A stretch of 64,000 nt of DNA, taken from the NCBI GenBank assembly GCA_036500345.1, contig DASYCE010000002.1, forward strand, positions 143,892 to 207,891, read 5' to 3'. Each line of letters begins with the position of its first letter. Within the stretch, counting starts at the first letter, position 1. The translations under genes were made by a program, and so were the position numbers. The stretch is from Gemmatimonadales bacterium. Its GTDB lineage: Bacteria > Gemmatimonadota > Gemmatimonadetes > Gemmatimonadales > GWC2-71-9. The notes beneath the pieces are model-generated. The model searched no databases. It saw only the letters and a list, made by a program, of their open reading frames with translations, and was not told the DNA's origin. This document shows, piece after piece, positions 59,219 through 64,000 of the stretch.

Positions 59219-60393
59219 AGGTCCTCCACGGCGTTGGCGGCTTCCAGGACGCTCGACGACGGCTGTCCCGGTTCCGCAAGAGTCTGCAGGTGCGCCACAA
59301 TCCTCTGGTCGCCTGCGGATCGTGATCGATGCATCAACTGGTCGAGCCACGCGCGCCAGTCGCCGCGCGCGCGAAGTGCCGGCGGAGCGAGCCGCCGCCG
59401 GAGTCCCTGGATCATCGCCGCGATCGCCTCGTCGTGGCCGTGCGCCGCGGAGAGTGCGGTGGCGAGGGCGCGCACGTGCTCGAGCGGTGATCGACGGATC
59501 CGCTCGACTCCCGGGACCGGCGCGCCGAAGCGCACCGCACCGAAGAGCAGCGCCAGCACGCCCACCGCCGCAAGTTGCCAGATCATCCATCCCCACGGCG
59601 AGCCGAGGCTCCAATCGAGCGTGGCACCCGCGAGCGACCCGGTCGCGCCGTAGCCGTGATGGTATTCGTCGAATGTCACCCGGTCGTACCGCCCCGCAAA
59701 CAATTCCAGGACGAAGATCCCGGCATCGGTGGAGCGGAGCGCACTGTTGGTGAAGAGACCAGCATCGGCAGCGAGCAGGATACGGTGGCCATTGTCGGCA
59801 CGAACCAGTTCGACCATCACCGGGCCGCGCGTCGAATTGAGGAGCGTGGTGGCCGACCGGAACGCCGGGACCGCGCATTCCATCCGGCCCACGTCAAAGA
59901 CCCGAGTGGTGTCGGCAAAGGCCTTCTCGCTGGTGGCCGCAAGTGTGGCACTGACTCGCGGCATGCGGTCATACGTGCCGGTGACGCGGATCGAATCGAA
60001 CGGATGCCATTCGACGCGATAGCCGAAGCAACGCATCAGGTCACTCGCCGTGCGCCCCGCGATCAGCATGTCGCTGGTGGCGCTGTATCTGGAGAATTGC
60101 GGCAGTTCCGGCGGTGAGATCGGCGCATCGGGCTCGAGTACCACGAAGATCTGCCGTGGCACGGCCGCATACGATCTCAACTGCACCGGACGTTCGCGCC
60201 AGCGCCGAATCGGAATTCCCATCCGCTTCAACGCGTCAAGCAGCCCTTCGGCCCCGCCCGGCGTCGAGACGAATGTCGATGGCCGAAGCGCCGTCGAAGT
60301 TGCCTCGGGGCCCGACCTGCCGGCCAATCCCGCGACGACCCCCAGACCGATCAGCGCGGCAAATCCGACGAGAATCTCAGTGCGCTGGCGCAT
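59197..60393 (-). CDS. DUF4350 membrane-anchored protein of the MoxR cluster
   Basis: The protein has 398 residues. An N-terminal helix (ILVGFAALIGLGVVAGLAG) is followed by a periplasmic domain like DUF4350 (STPGGAEGLLDALKRMGIPI, RQIFVVLEPDAPISPPEL, RILLAADAGLFTNSAL). A second helix near residue 260 (MIWQLAAVGVLALLFGAVRF) comes before a cytoplasmic helical tail. It lies between DUF4129 and MoxR genes. The role is unknown but position is conserved in many phyla. The start at 60393 overlaps the upstream gene by 17 bases. Confidence 0.82.
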   Translation of the reverse strand: MRQRTEILVGFAALIGLGVVAGLAGRSGPEATSTALRPSTFVSTPGGAEGLLDALKRMGIPIRRWRERPVQLRSYAAVPRQIFVVLEPDAPISPPELPQFSRYSATSDMLIAGRTASDLMRCFGYRVEWHPFDSIRVTGTYDRMPRVSATLAATSEKAFADTTRVFDVGRMECAVPAFRSATTLLNSTRGPVMVELVRADNGHRILLAADAGLFTNSALRSTDAGIFVLELFAGRYDRVTFDEYHHGYGATGSLAGATLDWSLGSPWGWMIWQLAAVGVLALLFGAVRFGAPVPGVERIRRSPLEHVRALATALSAAHGHDEAIAAMIQGLRRRLAPPALRARGDWRAWLDQLMHRSRSAGDQRIVAHLQTLAEPGQPSSSVLEAANAVEDLWQTLHH

Positions 60394-60979
60394 AGCGATC
60401 CGGCATCGAACGTGTGCGCCACTCGACAAAGTCTGCCGGCCCGCACGGCCAGCGGGCAAAGGCATATCCGTACAGTCGCCCGACCAGCTCGCGGAATTCA
60501 TCACGCGTCGACGCGATGCGCCATTCCTGTGCGTATTCGGCGGGGGTCTTGCTCGGGTGGAACCGCAGCGCCTGCCGTGCGTCGAGCGCCAGCACCAGTG
60601 CCAGGAAGTCTGCCTGCATCGCCTCGGCGAAGTGCCCGTGGTCGGCGAGACGGTCGGCTTCGCGGCGATACCACTCCTGGTCGCGCCGGATGCCGTGATC
60701 GACGTGCGGGATGGTTGCGTTGTCCGCGCGGCGGATCGTCTGGAAGAAGATCCACCCGCTGTGCGCCACGATGCCGAGGAGCATGATCACCAGTGCCGCG
60801 ATCAGCAACTCGTATCCGAGTGGATGTTTGTCGTCGAGGCTGTTGAACCAGACCGTCAGCATCTGCCACCAGTGCCGTATCACCGCGAACGGGTCGGGAC
60901 GCGTGACCCAGTGGTAACGCGGCGCGGCGAAGACGCTGTCGAGAATCGCGCGGAGCGGCTGCCCGGGGCCCTGCATCAT
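60377..60979 (-). CDS. DUF4129-like membrane protein
   Basis: This 200-residue protein has one hydrophobic helix (YELLIAALVIMLLGIVAHSGW) at about 56-76, then a soluble C-terminal domain rich in Arg and Ala with TPAEYAQEWRIASTRDEFRELVGRLYGYAFAR, the type of motif found in DUF4129 at the C terminus of transglutaminase-like proteins. No transglutaminase domain is present. The ATG at 60979 overlaps the stop of the upstream gene. Part of the five-gene MoxR operon. Confidence 0.75.
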   Translation of the reverse strand: MMQGPGQPLRAILDSVFAAPRYHWVTRPDPFAVIRHWWQMLTVWFNSLDDKHPLGYELLIAALVIMLLGIVAHSGWIFFQTIRRADNATIPHVDHGIRRDQEWYRREADRLADHGHFAEAMQADFLALVLALDARQALRFHPSKTPAEYAQEWRIASTRDEFRELVGRLYGYAFARWPCGPADFVEWRTRSMPDRYAPAH

Positions 60980-61728
60980 GCGGGCTGGGTCGCCGCTCCG
61001 AGCAGTTCGAGGTCGAACCCTTCCTTGCGCACCCGAAGATCGTAGTAGAGGACCGTCACCGCGACGTACGCGAACGGGTAGAGGAAGACCGACAGCACGC
61101 CGTTCAGCACCCCGAACAGCACCGGCGACTTCGGCCCGGCCAGCGACACGATCCCGGTCACCATCACGACCACCGCGCTCGGCACGCCAAAGAGGACGAA
61201 GAGCGTCAGCACCACCAGCAGCGCCTTGCCGCGGAATCCCTTGGTGAGCTCCCACGAGCGGTTCATCGCGCCGGTCGGCGAAAGCGGTCGCTCGAGCACC
61301 AGGGCAACCGAGCAGACGAAGAGCCCGGCCAGGAAGATGAGTCCGGGGACGATGAACAGCACGAGGCCCATGAACACCACGACCGCGACCATCATGTGAA
61401 GCAGCACCAGCGGCCAGATCAGCGGTACGGTCCGTTGCAGTGCCTGCTCGGCATTCACCGCTTCGCCGAGGTAGGCACCCGAGACGATGAAGGTCGACGC
61501 CCCGACGCCCACCGCCGCGAGTGCCAGCGTGAGGAAGAGATTCAGCAAGGTGAGCCAGGGGTGTACCAGCAGCCCGCCGGCGCTCTGCAGATAGATCGTC
61601 ATGACAGTTGGCACGACGCGTGTCACCAGCGCCACGATCACCAGCGGCGCAAAGAGCGACCGGTAGAGCCCGATCGACACGTCGAGCACTTCACCGGTGG
61701 TGAGCGGTCGAAGGACGGGAGCAGCCAT
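60976..61728 (-). CDS. Polytopic membrane protein, glycerophosphodiesterase-membrane-domain-like
   Basis: This 250-residue protein has six hydrophobic segments. N-terminal LRPLTTGEVLDVSIGLYRSLF and later VLERPLSPTGAMNRSWELTKG are motifs shared by membrane proteins of the DUF7544/YciC/GPDPase-membrane-domain type. It ends with LYYDLRVRKEGFDLELL. It is the first gene of the reverse MoxR operon, divergent from the RDD-SpoIIM fusion. Function not known; probably a scaffold for the operon's envelope system. Confidence 0.75.
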   Translation of the reverse strand: MAAPVLRPLTTGEVLDVSIGLYRSLFAPLVIVALVTRVVPTVMTIYLQSAGGLLVHPWLTLLNLFLTLALAAVGVGASTFIVSGAYLGEAVNAEQALQRTVPLIWPLVLLHMMVAVVVFMGLVLFIVPGLIFLAGLFVCSVALVLERPLSPTGAMNRSWELTKGFRGKALLVVLTLFVLFGVPSAVVVMVTGIVSLAGPKSPVLFGVLNGVLSVFLYPFAYVAVTVLYYDLRVRKEGFDLELLGAATQPA

Positions 61729-61851
61729 TGCCGGGACTCCTGACGGTCAAAGTGATCTGTATCGCGAGAGACCGTACATTACCGTGCATCGGCAGAATCG
61801 TCACCCCCGGCCCCCTTTCGGGCCACCGACCGAATCGAGCAGATCCCCGGC

Positions 61852-63663
61852 ATGACGCGCTCCGATTACCGGCAGCACCTCGAACTTGAGACCCCCGAGC
61901 ACGTCGTCGTCGACTACGAGCTCGCCGGGATCGGCAGCCGTACCCTCGCCGCCATGGCCGACTGGCTGATCGTCGGAGTGCTGCTCTTCGTGGCGATCCT
62001 CGGTTTCACCGCCTTCCGCCACACCTCGATCTGGTTCGCTGTGCTGATGGTCGTGACCTTCTACGCGATCATCTGGGGCTATTTCACCTTCTTCGAAGGA
62101 CTGCGCCAGGGACAGACGCCGGGGAAGGCGTGGATGGGAATCCGGGTGATCCGCGAAACGGGCCACGGCATCGGATTCGCCGAGGCAGCCGCCCGGAACC
62201 TGCTCCTTCCGGTCGACCTCTTCGGGGTCATCGGTGTCGTCCTGATCGCGGTGCATCCGCGGGCCAAGCGTCTCGGCGATCTCGTCGCCGGGACGGTGGT
62301 GGTGCGAGATCATCCGGTGATCGAATCCGTGGACCGGCCCGCCCCACCCGCGACCGCGATGCCACGAGCGGCGGGGATGGGGGAGGGAACGCCGAATCTC
62401 ACCGACGAGGAGTTTCTTCTGCTCAGCGGCTTCGTCGAGCGCGAGCCATCGCTTCCCGCCGCCGTGAGCGAACGCTTCGCCACGTCACTGGCGGCGCGCT
62501 TTGCCGATCGCGTTCCGACCCGGTCCGGCGATGATCTTGGCTTCCTCATCGAGCTGCACGCCGACGAACAGCGGCGACGCGAAGGACGCTTCGGCGCTCG
62601 CGGTCCCGGCGCGCCGGCGGGGGGGCGCGTTTCATCTGCTCCGGTGGTTGCCAAGCTGGTGGCACGGAAGTCCGCACGCTGGGACCAGTTCCGGGCGATC
62701 GCCGATCGCGTCTCCGCCGGCGGCCTCGATGCGCTCACTGCGCAGGAACTCCCTGACTTTGCCGCACGGTATCGCGAGGTCGCAGCCGACCTGGCGCGGG
62801 CTCGGACCTATCGCGCCGACCCCCAGACGCTGGCGCACCTGGAGCGCCTGGTCGCGGCGGGTCACAGCGCATTGTACCGCAACGAAGGCCAGACCTGGCG
62901 CCGCATCGGGACGTTCCTTGTCGCAGAATGCCCGGCCGCGATCGTCGCGTCATGGCGGTACGTGGCGATCTCGTTCCTCGTCTTCGCGCTCCCCGCGCTC
63001 GGCGGCTACCAGCTCCTTCGTGAGCGCCCCGCGCTCGCCGCCGAACTGATTCCCGACAACATGCTCGAACGCGCAGAAGCGGGGGCGGCGCGCGAGGCGC
63101 ACCATCAGGGCTACGTGACGCTTCCGGCGAGCAGCCGGCCATTTGCCGCGGTCGCGATCGCCGCGAACAACATCCGCGTCTCCCTCACCTGCTTTGCCTG
63201 GGGAATTGCGTTCGGAGTCGGATCGCTGGTGGCGGTCGGGTTCAACGGTCTCGAGCTCGGTGCGATCTCCGGCTACTTCGCCAACATGGGATTGCTGGGC
63301 TACCTCTTCACTTTCATCACCGGCCACGGCGTGCTCGAACTCTTCAGCATCTGGGTCGCCGGCGGCGCCGGGCTGATGCTCGGACGCGCCGTGATCGACC
63401 CGGGCGATCTGTCGCGCAGTGATGCCCTCGTTATCGCGGGTCGTATGGCGATGCGAATGATCGCAGCGGTCATCATGATGCTGCTCAGCGCCGGAACGAT
63501 CGAGGGAATGATCTCAGGGGGGGCATCATCGCTGGCGGTGCGGCTCTATATCATGGCGGGCTCGGCGCTGCTGCTGCTCGCCTACCTGCTCAACGGCGTG
63601 CGGCACCTCGGCGTCCTGACTGCAACGCCGGGTGTCTATGCACGGGACGCCGCTCGCAGGTAG
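61852..63663 (+). CDS. RDD-SpoIIM fusion membrane protein
   Basis: The protein has 603 residues. Residues about 12-165 form an RDD domain: ELAGIGSRTLAAMADWLIVG with the Arg-Asp pair, RQGQTPGKAWMGIRVI, and AKRLGDLVAGTVVV. After a soluble linker (about 170-345) the C-terminal half is a SpoIIM/DUF95 domain with five helices. Its conserved segments include FAAVAIAANNIRVSLTCFAW and TGHGVLELFSIWVAGGAGL. These are commonly two neighbouring genes beside MoxR; here they are one. It probably transports or scaffolds with the divergent operon products. Confidence 0.88.
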   Translation: MTRSDYRQHLELETPEHVVVDYELAGIGSRTLAAMADWLIVGVLLFVAILGFTAFRHTSIWFAVLMVVTFYAIIWGYFTFFEGLRQGQTPGKAWMGIRVIRETGHGIGFAEAAARNLLLPVDLFGVIGVVLIAVHPRAKRLGDLVAGTVVVRDHPVIESVDRPAPPATAMPRAAGMGEGTPNLTDEEFLLLSGFVEREPSLPAAVSERFATSLAARFADRVPTRSGDDLGFLIELHADEQRRREGRFGARGPGAPAGGRVSSAPVVAKLVARKSARWDQFRAIADRVSAGGLDALTAQELPDFAARYREVAADLARARTYRADPQTLAHLERLVAAGHSALYRNEGQTWRRIGTFLVAECPAAIVASWRYVAISFLVFALPALGGYQLLRERPALAAELIPDNMLERAEAGAAREAHHQGYVTLPASSRPFAAVAIAANNIRVSLTCFAWGIAFGVGSLVAVGFNGLELGAISGYFANMGLLGYLFTFITGHGVLELFSIWVAGGAGLMLGRAVIDPGDLSRSDALVIAGRMAMRMIAAVIMMLLSAGTIEGMISGGASSLAVRLYIMAGSALLLLAYLLNGVRHLGVLTATPGVYARDAARR

Positions 63664-63678
63664 CGAGCGGCGGGATGA

Positions 63679-64000
63679 TCAATAGAAGGGGTAGTTGTCG
63701 GTCTTGGCGTTGGCGAGGCGCGTCCACGAGCCGAACGGCTTGAGGGCTTTGGTAATCGAGCAGGAATTGTATTGATAGACCTTGGTACCGTTGCCGACGG
63801 ATTCGCCGCCAGGTGTGCCACCAGTGATGACATTCAGGCCGGTCATGATTGCCCCGTCGATCGTCTGAGTGCCGTTGCCGGTCAATGTCCCGCCGACCAG
63901 AACGATCCCATCCCAAGTATTGCCCTCGGTATTGCTCCCTGCGCTGTTACCGCTGATTGTCAGGTTCCCAGTAATGATCAGGATTCCCTGGCCGGCCGTC
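63679..64000 (-). CDS. C-terminal part of a beta-repeat surface/pilus-type protein (5' end outside window)
   Basis: The reverse frame is open from the right edge to the stop at 63679, giving 106 residues. It reads as short beta-strand repeats rich in Gly, Asn and Thr (GILIITGNLTISGN, WDGIVLVGGTLTGNGTQTID, GAIMTGLN). This pattern is seen at the C terminus of PilX-like type IV pilus assembly proteins and right-handed beta-helix proteins. It ends KALKPFGSWTRLANAKTDNY. The N-terminal signal or pilin-like helix lies beyond the window, so the assignment is tentative. Confidence 0.55.
   Translation of the reverse strand, partial: TAGQGILIITGNLTISGNSAGSNTEGNTWDGIVLVGGTLTGNGTQTIDGAIMTGLNVITGGTPGGESVGNGTKVYQYNSCSITKALKPFGSWTRLANAKTDNYPFY

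Noticed and set aside
1..64000. Insertion sequences, prophage, attachment sites, rRNA or tRNA genes
   Set aside because: No transposase, integrase, terminal repeats, or RNA gene structures were recognised on either strand.

Overview
The window is GC-rich chromosomal DNA, coding on almost every base, with many four-base ATGA/GTGA overlaps between genes. The protein content fits a Gemmatimonadota-like soil or sediment bacterium. It includes an ECF sigma factor coupled to a serine/threonine kinase with TPRs, a secreted protein with BACON-like and dockerin-like modules, a two-heme reaction-centre-type cytochrome, and an exosortase-linked polysaccharide locus. This assignment is an inference from gene style, not from a marker gene. 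No rRNA, tRNA, CRISPR array, transposase or phage gene was recognised.

3-28109: a large exopolysaccharide/exosortase locus. After the tail of a secreted protein (3-842) comes a nine-gene reverse operon (884-11020): three family-4 and one family-2 glycosyltransferases, a methyltransferase, a CapK/PaaK-like ligase, an O-antigen ligase/polymerase-like protein, a deacetylase-like protein and a PP-loop ATPase. A second reverse operon (11726-14836) encodes a Wza-like export protein, an initiating sugar-phosphate transferase, an exosortase and its EpsI partner. A receiver protein, a Wzc-like tyrosine kinase, a sigma-54 activator resembling PrsR and a histidine kinase follow. The wza-like, wzc-like and activator genes each have a sigma-54-like -24/-12 site, and both intergenic regions carry the same GTTGTTGC/GCAACAC palindromic elements. 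This suggests one regulon. A forward operon (23376-28109) adds a DNA glycosylase, a GMC-type oxidoreductase, a polysaccharide deacetylase, a glycosyltransferase and an epimerase.

28174-49287: mostly housekeeping genes. These are an outer-membrane protein, threonine-to-glycine catabolism (kbl-tdh), a 35-residue histone-like protein in a repeat-bearing intergenic region, an RlmI-like methyltransferase, thiE, a mltG-ruvX-rho operon, a site-2 protease, an orphan histidine-kinase dimerisation domain, a pgl-gnd-zwf oxidative pentose-phosphate operon, a zinc alcohol dehydrogenase, msrA, a frameshifted lipoprotein gene, a PufC-like cytochrome, a fatty acid desaturase, a TMEM165-family transporter and an MFS permease.

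49288-64000: a ClC-type transporter with a CBS domain, the ECF sigma/kinase-TPR pair, an unusual tandem malic enzyme in which each half has lost a different part of the active site, a MoxR-DUF58-DUF4350-DUF4129 cluster read toward lower coordinates, a divergent RDD-SpoIIM fusion, and the 3' end of a surface/pilus-type beta-repeat protein running off the right edge.
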